64,000 nucleotides of DNA, from the NCBI RefSeq assembly GCF_000018045.1, contig NC_009792.1, positions 806,001-870,000 on the forward strand, written 5' to 3'. The position numbers were made by a program, and so were the translations under genes. Within the stretch, counting starts at the first letter, position 1, and every line of letters begins with the position of its first letter. Below are positions 8,096-16,500 of the stretch, in pieces. A model generated the notes under the pieces. It worked only from the letters and a program-made list of their open reading frames with translations, made no database searches and was not told the origin of the DNA. This DNA is from Citrobacter koseri ATCC BAA-895. Lineage in GTDB: Bacteria; Pseudomonadota; Gammaproteobacteria; Enterobacterales; Enterobacteriaceae.

Positions 8096-9052
8096 ATGAA
8101 AAAATTGCTTGCAGGCATGGTTGCTATTTTGTCGGTATCGGCAGTAGAGGCTGCGGATTTTCCTGTCACCATAGAGAGTTGTGGAACACCCGTGACGTTC
8201 ACGGAACCGCCAAAGCGAGCGATTATTAATGACCTTAATATGTCTGAAATGGCGTTCGCTCTGAATTTACAGGATCGTATCGTCGGTCTGACCGGCATCA
8301 GCGGGTGGTACAAAATGACGCCGGAATTTAAAAAAGCAATGGGGTCGATCCCTGAACTGGCACCGAAATATCCCTCTCTGGAAACATTGCTGGCGGTTAA
8401 TCCAGATTTCTTTTTCGCAGGCTGGAATTATGGCATGAAAGTAGGGGGTGAAGTGACGCCTTCTTCACTCAATAAATATGGCATCAAGACTTTTGTTCTG
8501 AGCGAAAGTTGCGTCTTTACTGCCGCGCATAAGCGTAAAGCCAGTATGGATCTACTTTATAATGACGTACTGACGCTGGGGAAGATTTTTGGTAAGCAAG
8601 ATGACGCTCGGGCGCTGGTTAATCGCTGGAAAAAGACGCTGGAGGCGCTGCCCAAACCGCCGAAAGGAACCCGACCATTAAGCGTGTTTGTTTATGATTC
8701 GGGAGAGGATAAACCTTTTACCAGCGGGAAATATGCGATGCCTGACGCCATTATCGAAGCGGCTGGTGGTAAAAATGCGATGGAGGCGCTGGATATCAGT
8801 TGGGGCACAACTTCCTGGGAAAGTGTGGCTGCCACTGAGCCGGACTTTATCATTCTGCTGGATTATCAAACGGGAAGTGGGGCTGATGAGCTTCGTCACT
8901 TCCTGGAAAATCACCCGTTGATGAAACTCACGCCAGCGGTGAAACACCAACGTTATCTGAAGCTGCAATATGCTGAACTGACGCCAGGCCCTGCGAATGT
9001 CAAAGCAGTAGAAAAACTGGCGCGGGCCATGTATCAGACGGCTGCACAATGA
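8096..9052 (+). CDS. Periplasmic substrate-binding protein of the ABC importer
   Basis: A periplasmic binding protein of the siderophore/cobalamin class (FecB/BtuF-like fold). The first 19-20 residues are a signal peptide: MKKLLAG, a hydrophobic stretch, then SAVEA before ADFPVTIESC. Typical family segments follow: KRAIINDLNMSEMAFALNLQDRIVGLTG, YPSLETLLAVNPDFFFAGWNY, and WESVAATEPDFIILLD toward the end. The open frame extends upstream to 8054, but the ATG at 8096 has TGAGGA five bases before it and gives the signal peptide, so that start is preferred. Its TGA overlaps the ATG of the permease by four bases. No lipobox Cys is seen, so the protein should be soluble. Confidence 0.87.
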   Translation: MKKLLAGMVAILSVSAVEAADFPVTIESCGTPVTFTEPPKRAIINDLNMSEMAFALNLQDRIVGLTGISGWYKMTPEFKKAMGSIPELAPKYPSLETLLAVNPDFFFAGWNYGMKVGGEVTPSSLNKYGIKTFVLSESCVFTAAHKRKASMDLLYNDVLTLGKIFGKQDDARALVNRWKKTLEALPKPPKGTRPLSVFVYDSGEDKPFTSGKYAMPDAIIEAAGGKNAMEALDISWGTTSWESVAATEPDFIILLDYQTGSGADELRHFLENHPLMKLTPAVKHQRYLKLQYAELTPGPANVKAVEKLARAMYQTAAQ

Positions 9053-10059
9053 GTTTCACTTCGTACCGTTACTACTGGGCGATGTGGAGCGCGGTGGTGG
9101 TACTGGCAGGATTAATGTTACTCAGTATTGCCAAAGGCGCTGTTTCGTTATCGCTGTTGCAGGTGCTGGGGGCGATAGGGATTGCAGATGTGCCGGTATC
9201 GGATATGGTCAGCAGAATTGTGATTGATTTACGCGTGCCGAGGACGCTGCTCTCTGTACTTACAGGGGCAGGACTGGCGATAGTGGGCGCGTTGTTGCAG
9301 ACCACCACACGTAATGATCTTGCCGATCCATTTTTATTTGGGCTGTCATCGGGCGCATCGGCGGGCGCGGTACTGGTCATTACCCGATTCGGCAATCAGC
9401 TTGGCACGCTGACGCTCCCCGTATCGGCATTTGTTGGTGGGATCTGCTCCGCTATGGCGGTGATATTACTGTTCCACTTCAAAAAGCAACGTGGGGCTGA
9501 GCAGTTAATTATCAGTGGGCTTGCTATCTCCTTTCTGTTTGGCGCGTTAACCAGCTATTTCATTTTTTCTGGCGATCAACGTGCCGCCAGTTCCGTGCTG
9601 TTCTGGTCACTGGGCGGCCTGGGATTAGCCAGTTGGGGCAATCTGCCTTTCGCCTTACTGAGCCTGATATTACTGAGCGCTTTTATTCTGCTGCGATGGC
9701 GTGCGCTGGATGGCATGCTGGCCGGTGAGCAGACGGCGTTATCGCTGGGGATTAACGTCAGCCGCCTGCGGATGGAAATTTTCCTGTGCTGCGCGCTGGC
9801 GACCTCTTTCTTAGTGGCACTGACGGGAGTGATCGGCTTTGTTGGGCTGATGGTGCCACATCTGTGTCGGTACTTTTCTGGCGTTAAGCATCTGCTTTTA
9901 CTGCCTCTTTGTGGTGTCTGGGGGGCTGTGCTGTTGTGCGGCGGCGATATTGTCAGCCGAACGTTGCTGACCTCGCAGGAACTGCCTGTCGGCATTATTA
10001 CGGCGGGTATTGGCGGTTTGTTTATTATTGTGTTGCTCGCCAGAACGTCGTCAATATGA
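9049..10059 (+). CDS. ABC transporter permease, FecCD family
   Basis: A 336-residue inner-membrane permease with about ten hydrophobic segments. Family hallmarks are RIVIDLRVPRTLLSVLTGAGLAIVGALLQTTTRNDLADPFLFGLSSGASAGAV near the N-terminus, the ATPase-contact region ALSLGINVSRLRM, and GVIGFVGLMVPHLCR near residue 265. A single permease gene implies a homodimer. It starts on the last codons of the binding-protein gene (ATGA overlap). About 65 bases after its stop comes the terminator at 10125 and then the island edge, so it is the last chromosomal gene before the pks island. Confidence 0.92.
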   Translation: MSFTSYRYYWAMWSAVVVLAGLMLLSIAKGAVSLSLLQVLGAIGIADVPVSDMVSRIVIDLRVPRTLLSVLTGAGLAIVGALLQTTTRNDLADPFLFGLSSGASAGAVLVITRFGNQLGTLTLPVSAFVGGICSAMAVILLFHFKKQRGAEQLIISGLAISFLFGALTSYFIFSGDQRAASSVLFWSLGGLGLASWGNLPFALLSLILLSAFILLRWRALDGMLAGEQTALSLGINVSRLRMEIFLCCALATSFLVALTGVIGFVGLMVPHLCRYFSGVKHLLLLPLCGVWGAVLLCGGDIVSRTLLTSQELPVGIITAGIGGLFIIVLLARTSSI

Positions 10060-10124
10060 CGGCCAGAAACGGTAAGCGGCTGGAACGTATACCTGATTGT
10101 GGTTGTTCGGAGTACAGAAAAGCA

Positions 10125-10150
10125 AAAAGCCCGCTAAAAAGCGAGCTTTT
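10125..10150 (-). terminator. Intrinsic terminator beside the attachment site
   Basis: AAAAGC-C-CGCT, loop AAAA, AGCG-A-GCTTTT forms a 10-bp stem with one C/A mismatch. T-runs exist in both orientations, so it can also end the rightward ABC operon. Read on the minus strand it directly follows the tRNA-Asn 3' end at 10158-10173, the usual place for a tRNA terminator, which is why I assign it to the minus strand. Confidence 0.6.
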
Positions 10151-10157
10151 CTAAATC

Positions 10158-10173
10158 TGGCTCCTCTGACTGG
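10158..10173 (-). other. Attachment-site repeat: 3' end of tRNA-Asn
   Basis: The 16 bases TGGCTCCTCTGACTGG are the reverse complement of CCAGTCAGAGGAGCCA, the 3' end of the enterobacterial tRNA-Asn gene. The pks island of E. coli is known to sit at asnW with a short direct repeat of this sequence at its borders. The bases to the right (GATCGCCTTT) no longer match tRNA-Asn, so only the 3' terminus is present. I infer that this is the tRNA-distal junction and that the intact tRNA-Asn and integrase lie at the other end, beyond base 64000. Confidence 0.8.
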
Positions 10174-10420
10174 GATCGCCTTTGCCAGTAAGTGGCTAAT
10201 AAGTAAGCTAAACCAGAGTTATCTTCCTGTCAAGACCACCAGAATGACCACCAATAGGAGCTGGCTACATAAATTTGGTTTGAGCTTCCCTACTGCATGT
10301 GGTGATAGTTACTATAGTGTCCCTACGTGGGAAGCGCTGATCCTCTCCCCTAGTGGAACTGTGTCTAAAGAGCGATAACAGTCCGCTCAGGGCGTGAAGC
10401 GGAAGTTGCTAAATCAGTCT

Positions 10421-10819
10421 ATGTTAATCAACGAGGAGCTGGTAGATAAGATTGACACTAAAAATTATGGTGATGGTTCCAATAACGTGTTTGTTATCTG
10501 GACTTTATCATTAAAATCCTCTACAAAATCCGAGTGTTTTAAATTTCTAGGCTTCGTACATCTACAATCTGTACTCGTTGAAATTTCTTCATCTCCAGAG
10601 AAGTACTACAAGTTACGTATCCATCAAGAACGTGTTATGGAAGGTATGATGCCTGAAGAACCAAAAGCCATAGTTATAGAAGATACTGAGTGGGGGTGTA
10701 TCCACTCGCAGTATCACTACCAAGATAAAGATCCTGCGATAATAACATGTATCGTAAACGTAAATAATACTGACTTAATAGCTACAGAGCTTGTGAACTC
10801 AGTGTTGAATACATCCTGA
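10421..10819 (+). CDS. Uncharacterised protein at the island edge
   Basis: I do not recognise this protein. From the ATG at 10421 it has about 132 residues (MLINEELVDKIDTKNYGDGS), mostly hydrophilic, with mixed strands and no signal peptide or membrane segment. The frame is also open from a GTG at 10394, but GGG sits almost against that codon, so it is a poor start. The composition is AT-rich compared with the chromosomal genes to the left, as expected for acquired DNA. No partner gene is visible. The preceding 10174-10420 shows no gene I can support. Confidence 0.45.
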   Translation: MLINEELVDKIDTKNYGDGSNNVFVIWTLSLKSSTKSECFKFLGFVHLQSVLVEISSSPEKYYKLRIHQERVMEGMMPEEPKAIVIEDTEWGCIHSQYHYQDKDPAIITCIVNVNNTDLIATELVNSVLNTS

Positions 10820-10878
10820 ATTTCTTCTCTCGATGCTGGTACACAGCGATCATATAAAGTTACCGCGAAAGAAACGAC

Positions 10879-11110
10879 TGATCCTACCCTCGTAATATGG
10901 ACACTGCTCTAAGCGAGGTTCTGGTTTTCAAATTGTTCCGGAGTGAGACCGCCACACCAACTGTGCCGTCGCCAGCGACTGTAATCACATTCGATATAAT
11001 TAAACACCGTTGCCCGCATTATTTCCCGGCTGATAAAGTGTTCTCCATGGAGACATTCCACTTTCAGTGAATGAAAGAAGCTTTCCACGCAGGCATTATC
11101 GTAGCAGCAG
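10879..11110 (-). pseudogene. Remnant of an IS3-family transposase (C-terminal end)
   Basis: The minus-strand translation YDNACVESFFHSLKVECLHGEHF, then NYIECDYSRWRRHSWCGGLTPEQFENQNLA up to the stop at 10909, is the C-terminal end of an IS3-family OrfB; the Glu in ACVESFF is the last residue of the DDE catalytic set. Everything upstream is missing because the second IS starts at 11111. The outer boundary at 10879 is placed where TGATCCTACCC begins, which resembles a terminal inverted repeat of this group; that boundary is inferred. It cannot make an active enzyme. Confidence 0.75.
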
Positions 11111-11126
11111 TGTAAATAGACCCATT

Positions 11127-11724
11127 TTAGTTCCATACACTTTTTGAGATCCCGGCCAAATAATGGCGCTGTCGGTATTCCTCCGGTGTCATATTATTCA
11201 GCGATTCATGCGGGCGTTCACAGTTATATTTTGATAACCATTTTTCAGTGATTTCCCGTACTTCATTCAGCGTTCTGAACAGATAAAAATCGAGTATTTC
11301 TGTTCGGTATGTCCGGTTAAAGCGCTCAATGAAAGCGTTCTGCGTCGGCTTACCCGGCTGGATAAACTCCAGTTTTATTGCATGTTTCTCTGCCCATTCA
11401 GCCAGTGCCAGGGAGATAAATTCCGGGCCGTTATCCAGACGAAGCATGGCCGGATAGCCACGGTTTGCCGCGATCCTGTCGAGTACACGGACCACTCGCT
11501 GAGCTGGCAGATTCAGATCGATTTCAATCGACAATGCCTCACGGTTAAAATCATCAACGACATTGAACATGCGAAAACGACGGCCACAGACCAGGGCATC
11601 ATGCATAAAATCGACAGACCAGCTCAGGTTCAGACTCCGGCAGGCCTGACGGATACTGAGTTCGAACGTCGTTATCAGATGAGTAACCAGCTCACGCTTA
11701 AAGGCTGGTTTTAAAGCTTTTTTT
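11127..11724 (-). pseudogene. IS3-family transposase OrfB, internally deleted
   Basis: The reading frame continues from the frameshift site through KPAFKRELVTHLITTFELSIRQACRSLNL and then jumps straight to SWSVDFMHDALVCGRRFRMF. In intact relatives as I know them, some 80-90 residues lie between these two parts (the HTH_21 region and the linker to the integrase core). The core itself is complete: the first Asp in SVDFMHDAL, the second in LRLDNGPEF, and Glu in AFIERFNRTYR. The frame is not broken, so a protein could still be made, but without its DNA-binding part it is unlikely to transpose. Confidence 0.75.
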
Positions 11725-11977
11725 CGATAACGTCTTTCAGCGCCCGGTTCTCCAGACTCAGGTCGGCAAACATTTGTTTTAGACGGCGGTTCTCGTCCTC
11801 AAGATCCTTGATTTTCTTAATATCAGAAGCCTCCATGCCGCCGTATTTGGACTTCCAGTTGTAATAGGTGGCTTCAGAGATTCCGGCCTCGCGACAGACA
11901 TCTTTAACAGTTCGTCCGGCTTCAACCGACTTAATCACGGCGATGATCTGATGCTCAGTAAAACGGGCTTTACGCAT
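11711..11977 (-). CDS. IS3-family transposase OrfA
   Basis: An 88-residue protein with an HTH_8-type domain (MRKARFTEHQIIAVIKSVEAG, then VKDVCREAGISEATYYNWKSKYGG) and a leucine-zipper-like C-terminus (LEDENRRLKQMFADLSLENRALKDVIEKKL). It binds the IS ends and, through -1 frameshifting at the A7 run (11718-11724, minus strand), would normally produce OrfAB. The gene itself looks intact; the fusion partner is the deleted OrfB. Confidence 0.9.
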   Translation of the reverse strand: MRKARFTEHQIIAVIKSVEAGRTVKDVCREAGISEATYYNWKSKYGGMEASDIKKIKDLEDENRRLKQMFADLSLENRALKDVIEKKL

Positions 11978-12122
11978 AGCGCTCTCCTTCGTTGGCAGAT
12001 TGATTATGCCGGATGATCTCTAAATGTGAATGGCACGATTATGCGGGATACTTACACCACCGACGGAATATGAAAATCAATATTATCGACGGCTCAGAAG
12101 TGTCTAGATTATCCGTGGCGAT

Positions 12123-12857
12123 TCAATTCTGCCCATTTGACGAATGAATTAGCTGATAGTCGTGGTGATAAAGTTGGGACTGCATAGGAAATAGCTCAAT
12201 AGTTATTTTAGGGGTGATGAGTGGAGAGGCTAATGCGAGAAATGAGTTACATATTTTCCATTGAGAGAAATAAACAGGTGAACCTCTATATTTTGAAGTT
12301 AGTTTTTTATTTGTTAAATGAAATTCAATACAATCCAGTCCTAAAGATAGGCCTTTACCTCGATATTTGATGTAAGCTTCTTTGAGCGTCCACATTTTCC
12401 AAAAAAGTAATTGACCTTCATAACGAGGAAGTGAAACTATGTTAGTAGCTTCCTGTGGAGTAAAAAAATGCTGACTGATATTCAGATAAGAGTTGTCTAA
12501 ATCTCTTATTTGTTCAATATCGACACCAAGCTCGCAGTGAGAACTAATAGCAACGGCTACTGTATCTATAGTATGGGAAAGGTTAAAAAAAATCTTTTTT
12601 GCCAACTGAGGAAAAACTATAAATGGTTTGCCATATTTGCACGTACTAAATTGCCATGATTGTAATGAGACATCAGGTTGATATCTTTTTAGTGCTGTTT
12701 TGAGCAGGATACGGCTTAAAATATAGAGTTCTTTATCACTCACAAAATGAAACTGATCATAGCGTTTTATTTCTTCCTCATTGAGATAGTGAAGGAAGTT
12801 ATCTCTACTGGTTTGATGAAAAAAACTAGTATGTCCAATTAATATATCAATCCTCAT
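12123..12857 (-). CDS. clbA: 4'-phosphopantetheinyl transferase ClbA
   Basis: Activates every carrier domain of the colibactin assembly line by moving phosphopantetheine from CoA to a conserved Ser; it is also known to serve siderophore synthetases. It is 244 residues long, of the Sfp type, with the magnesium/CoA motifs ELGVDIEQI (residues 109-117) and WKMWTLKEAYIKYRGKGL (153-170). The gene is AT-rich compared with the megasynthase genes. Its ATG follows the clbR stop without any gap, so it depends on the clbR transcript and probably on coupled translation. Between its stop and the IS element at 12056 lie only 66 bases with no clear terminator. Confidence 0.96.
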   Translation of the reverse strand: MRIDILIGHTSFFHQTSRDNFLHYLNEEEIKRYDQFHFVSDKELYILSRILLKTALKRYQPDVSLQSWQFSTCKYGKPFIVFPQLAKKIFFNLSHTIDTVAVAISSHCELGVDIEQIRDLDNSYLNISQHFFTPQEATNIVSLPRYEGQLLFWKMWTLKEAYIKYRGKGLSLGLDCIEFHLTNKKLTSKYRGSPVYFSQWKICNSFLALASPLITPKITIELFPMQSQLYHHDYQLIHSSNGQN

Positions 12858-13070
12858 TTAGATAATCTCATTCCTGTTAGCAATGTGTATAGCGTGATTC
12901 GTATTCCGAGCTTGTATTTTATGTTTGATGTTTTTCACATGAAACTTTACTGTGTTTATTGATATGTTAAGATTATGTGATATTTGAGAGTACTCATCAC
13001 CTTGTGCCAGCATGCGCAATACTTGTCTTTCACGCAGAGATAACGGGTTTTTTTCTTTGAACTTATCCAT
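12858..13070 (-). CDS. clbR: LuxR-type transcriptional activator ClbR
   Basis: A 70-residue protein that is almost only a LuxR-type HTH: NPLSLRERQVLRMLAQGDEY, then SQISHNLNISINTVKFHVKNI. There is no receiver or ligand-binding domain. ClbR is known to activate the clb genes. I chose the ATG at 13070 (MDKFKEKNPLSL), which has GGGGGGA just upstream; another ATG four codons earlier (13082, MGGN) is possible. The same frame remains open upstream through the 8-bp repeat array to 13214, coding for TDTQIHRY repeats. That ATG lies inside the predicted -10/-35 region, so I do not think the repeats are normally translated. clbA follows directly. Confidence 0.88.
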   Translation of the reverse strand: MDKFKEKNPLSLRERQVLRMLAQGDEYSQISHNLNISINTVKFHVKNIKHKIQARNTNHAIHIANRNEII

Positions 13071-13090
13071 GTTTCCCCCCATCCTGAATG

Positions 13091-13178
13091 GTATCTGTGT
13101 ATCTGTGTATCTGTGTATCTGTGTATCTGTGTATCTGTGTATCTGTGTATCTGTGTATCTGTGTATCTGTGTATCTGT
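13091..13178 (-). repeat. 8-bp variable-number tandem repeat, 11 perfect copies
   Basis: Eleven perfect head-to-tail copies of GTATCTGT on the plus strand (ACAGATAC as read on the clbR strand), 88 bases in all. The array begins 20 bases upstream of the chosen clbR start and lies in the leader of the clbR-clbA transcript. A repeat of this unit with varying copy number between strains is an established feature of the pks island. Confidence 0.97.
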
Positions 13179-13200
13179 TGTTTTGGCAGTATTTAAGAGG

Positions 13201-13229
13201 AATTTACGATACAACGGTTTTTATGTAAA
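13201..13229 (-). promoter_or_regulatory. Candidate clbR-clbA promoter
   Basis: On the minus strand, TTTACA (-35, 13224-13229), a 17-base spacer and TAAATT (-10, 13201-13206). The spacing is ideal and both hexamers keep most consensus bases. Transcription would begin just before the repeat array, placing the array in the 5' untranslated leader. Recognised by eye only. Confidence 0.4.
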
Positions 13230-13441
13230 TGGGAATTACGCATTATTTTCTATGTGGTGGCTGTATCAATTCATACCCGCTACATCATGTATGTACTGCA
13301 TGACTTACATGTTTTTGCTTACAGACAGAATCTAATTCATTGAAGAAAAACATGTAATCAGAATATAAGGATTTTTTGGGGGTATTCCTGTAAGTGATAA
13401 AATGCAATATGATTATATGAATACGCAATAAAAAACTATAC

Positions 13442-13470
13442 TTGCGGATAGGTGTGCCATTTAGAATAAT
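13442..13470 (+). promoter_or_regulatory. Candidate clbB promoter
   Basis: TTGCGG (13442-13447), a 17-base spacer, then AATAAT (13465-13470), about 40 bases before the clbB start. A second AT-rich -10-like stretch, TATAAA, follows at 13485-13490. The whole 13215-13511 region is AT-rich and separates the divergent clbR and clbB genes; ClbR presumably binds here. No operator palindrome was evident to me. Confidence 0.3.
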
Positions 13471-13511
13471 CATGTTAAATAATCTATAAATCCGATAATA
13501 AGGTGATGGTT

Positions 13512-16500
13512 ATGGATAATACCTCTGGAGATTTTCCATGTAATAAGATGGACACGCGTAAGCAGTTACCGCTAACACCAAGTCAACAGGGGTTTTTATT
13601 CCATTCCTTAAAGGATAAGAAAAGGAGTAACTACCATGAGCATTTTACATGCATTTTTTCTCAGCATGTAGATAGCGCCCACTTCAAGTGGGCGCTGGAA
13701 ACGTTATTTCGAAAGCATGAGTGTTTTCGCACTGATTATAACTGGGAGATTGATGAGCGCCCTTGTCAGGTGGTGAAGACCGATGTGTTGCCGGATATAT
13801 ATGTGTTAGACTGTGAGCAAGAGGAAATACGTTTTCTACTAGCTAATGATGACATTATCATTCCTGTCCCGCAGGATGACGGTATTGATGCTATAATTCC
13901 TCAACTGCTACAGGCTGATTTAAAATACCCATTTTCCTTGAAAACGATCCCAGTCCGGGCCTACCTTATTCAGTCAACGAAAGAAAGTGCTTTTATACTA
14001 TCATACCATCATATTGTGATGGATGGCTGGAGCTTATCCCTTTTCATTAAACAGTTGCTCCAACTCTATGGAGCGGCTGTGGTCAGTGGTGTGAGGGATG
14101 ATAGCGCCATTATCCCCTCATCTCTGAAACCCCTTGTAGACACACTGTCGGCCCGACGTCACACCTTTCAGCACGACTATTGGGCTGCATATCTTCGGGA
14201 GGGAACACCAACTTGTATCGTGCCGCTGTCACAATATCACACAGATACTGAAGCCGAGAACAATTCTTACGTTAATCAAACAAATCATGTGGAGATCAAT
14301 TTGTCTCCGGATGTGTGTCAGAAAATACAGACGCTATGCAGCGATTATCGTATCACCCCCGCAGTAATCTTCTATGTGGCCTGGGGCATCCTGCTACAAC
14401 GTTGGTGCTATGCTGACGATGTGTTATTCGGCGCGACAATATCAGGGCGAAATATACCAATTGATGGTATAGAAGAAACACTAGGGCTATTTATTAACAC
14501 GTTGCCGCTGCGTCTGCGTGATGATGGGGCGACACTGTTGCAACACTTACAACGTATGCACCAAACACTAATAGCTCACTACAGCAATGAACATGATGCC
14601 TTAGCCAGCATACAACGGTTGGTACATAAAGAAGGTCATGCTGGGGATCTTTTTAATACCTTAGTGGTGTTGGAGAATTATCCCGTTGATATGACATTAT
14701 TGTCATGCGCGTCGCCCGTGGCAATTCGCCATCTCAGTGTACATGAACAAACGCACTATCCGCTGACCTTGACCATCACTCAACAGAAGGGATTCCGTTT
14801 CAGTATTGCATATGCCCTTAACTACCTGACCAACAACATGGCGCAAGCGTTGCTGATGCACCTGAGTTATCTGCTTGAACAACTGGTGGACAATCCGCAG
14901 CGCCCCATTGCTGCGTTGGTAAACTTGTCCCCATGCCAGCAGGCGCAGGTACTTCAACCCTATCTGGAACGCATGGCATGCCGGGATTGGGATAGTCAAT
15001 CCAACGTCATCGAACAATTTCATCAAGTTGCTGCGACTTCGCCAGCACAGGTCGCAGTGGTTGATGAATTGTGCGCGTTGACCTATTCGGAGTTGGCAGC
15101 ACAAGCTGAGCAGCTCGCGGCTTATTTGGTACAGCAGGGTGTTATGGTTGGCGATACTGTAGGCATAATTAGCGAACGCCGGGTAAACACCGTGGTTGCC
15201 ATCATCGCCATCATGTTGATCGGGGCTGCTTATGTGCCCATCAGCCCCGACTACCCAGTGGGTAGGATGCAGGAAATTATTGATGACAGCGGCTTGGCGC
15301 TGTTGCTGGTACATGGCAAACCGCTAGATGCATTAAACGTTGCGCAGAGTGACCTCTGTGCATTTCCCGTCGCGCCCTCGGTGGTATTTCCGGTTATCAC
15401 ACCAGATTCTCGCGCTTATGTGATTTATTCATCGGGGTCGACGGGTAAGCCAAAAGGTATCGCGGTGGCGCACCGCGGTTTATTGCGCCTGATACAAGGC
15501 GACAGCCCGCTGAAGGTGGAGAGCGGTGAGACAACGCTGCTGACCTGCCCATTTGAGTTTGATGTTTCGGTGTTTGAGATGTGGTCTACCTTGCTCAACC
15601 ACGGCAAACTAGTATTACTCAGCAAACAGGCATTACTTGATATCAATCACATTCGCCGCACGATCGCTGATGAACAGGTGGCGCGCGCCTGGTTTACCTC
15701 ATCCTTGTTTAACTCCTATGTGGCAGAAGGTGCCGATTTCTTCGGTATGTTACAACACATTACGGTGGGCGGCGAAGCAGTATCTGCGTGGCATGTCAAC
15801 GACGTGATGCAAAAATACCCGCATCTGGTGGTGACAAACGGTTATGGGCCGACGGAAAACACTATTTTTACCACCGCATATCGTTTCAACGGGTTGCAAC
15901 CCGCCCGAGTCCCGATAGGATACGCGGTACCGGGCACCTCGCTCTACATTACCGATCTCCATGGGCATTTGTTGCCTATCGGTGCCACCGGTGAACTAGT
16001 GGCGGGTGGAGTGGGGGTCGCCATCGGCTATCAGAACAACCCGGCGCTAAGTGCGACGGTTTTTGTCCCTGATCCTTTTATTCCCGGCGGTATGATGTAC
16101 AAAACTGGCGATTATGCCCGGTTGCTGGATGATGGCTGTGTTGACTGTTTTGGGCGTAAAGACGGTCAAATTAAGATCAATGGACAACGAATTGAAACCG
16201 GAGAGATCGAGCAGCGCCTGCTGGAGTGCTCCGGCATTATCGAGGCGGTAGTGGTTCCTTACCGCGTACGTGAAACGCTGCATATTGCGGCAGTGGTCTG
16301 CGTCAATGATAGCTATGATGAGGTGGAAGTTCGAGGGCAATTGGCTGACAGATTGCCGCCATTCGCTATTCCGGAATCCTTGGTGGTGGTGACGGAGATT
16401 GCAAAAAGCCATAGTGGCAAGGCCGACTTGGCGCAGTTGCGGTATCTCCTGCCCGCAACTCAGTGCAACGCCGTGTCCACCACGATATCAGAGGTGCATA

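Larger units (their letters stand above)
11111..12056 (-). mobile_element. IS3-family insertion sequence with internal deletion (946 bp)
   Basis: The ends are imperfect inverted repeats: TGTAAATAGACCC at 11111 on the plus strand and TGTAAGTATCCCG read on the minus strand from 12056. Inside are orfA (11711-11977) and a shortened orfB (11127-11724), both on the minus strand, linked by a run of seven A (minus strand) suited to -1 frameshifting. Full elements of this type are about 1.2 kb, so 946 bp agrees with the deletion seen in orfB. It is inserted next to, and apparently into, the older IS3-family remnant at 10879-11110. I see no matching target duplication. Confidence 0.75.

Noticed and set aside
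10158..10240. Possible complete tRNA-Asn gene
   Set aside because: Only the last 16 bases match; the anticodon and D arms are absent to the right.
10097..10378. 93-codon open frame across the terminator and attachment site
   Set aside because: It spans a terminator and a recombination junction, has no ribosome site and resembles nothing known.
13091..13178. Possible CRISPR-like array
   Set aside because: The unit is 8 bp with no spacers; it is a simple tandem repeat.
13071..13214. Longer clbR beginning before the repeat array
   Set aside because: Its ATG falls inside the likely promoter and the extra residues are only the translated repeat; kept as a finding but not as the annotated start.
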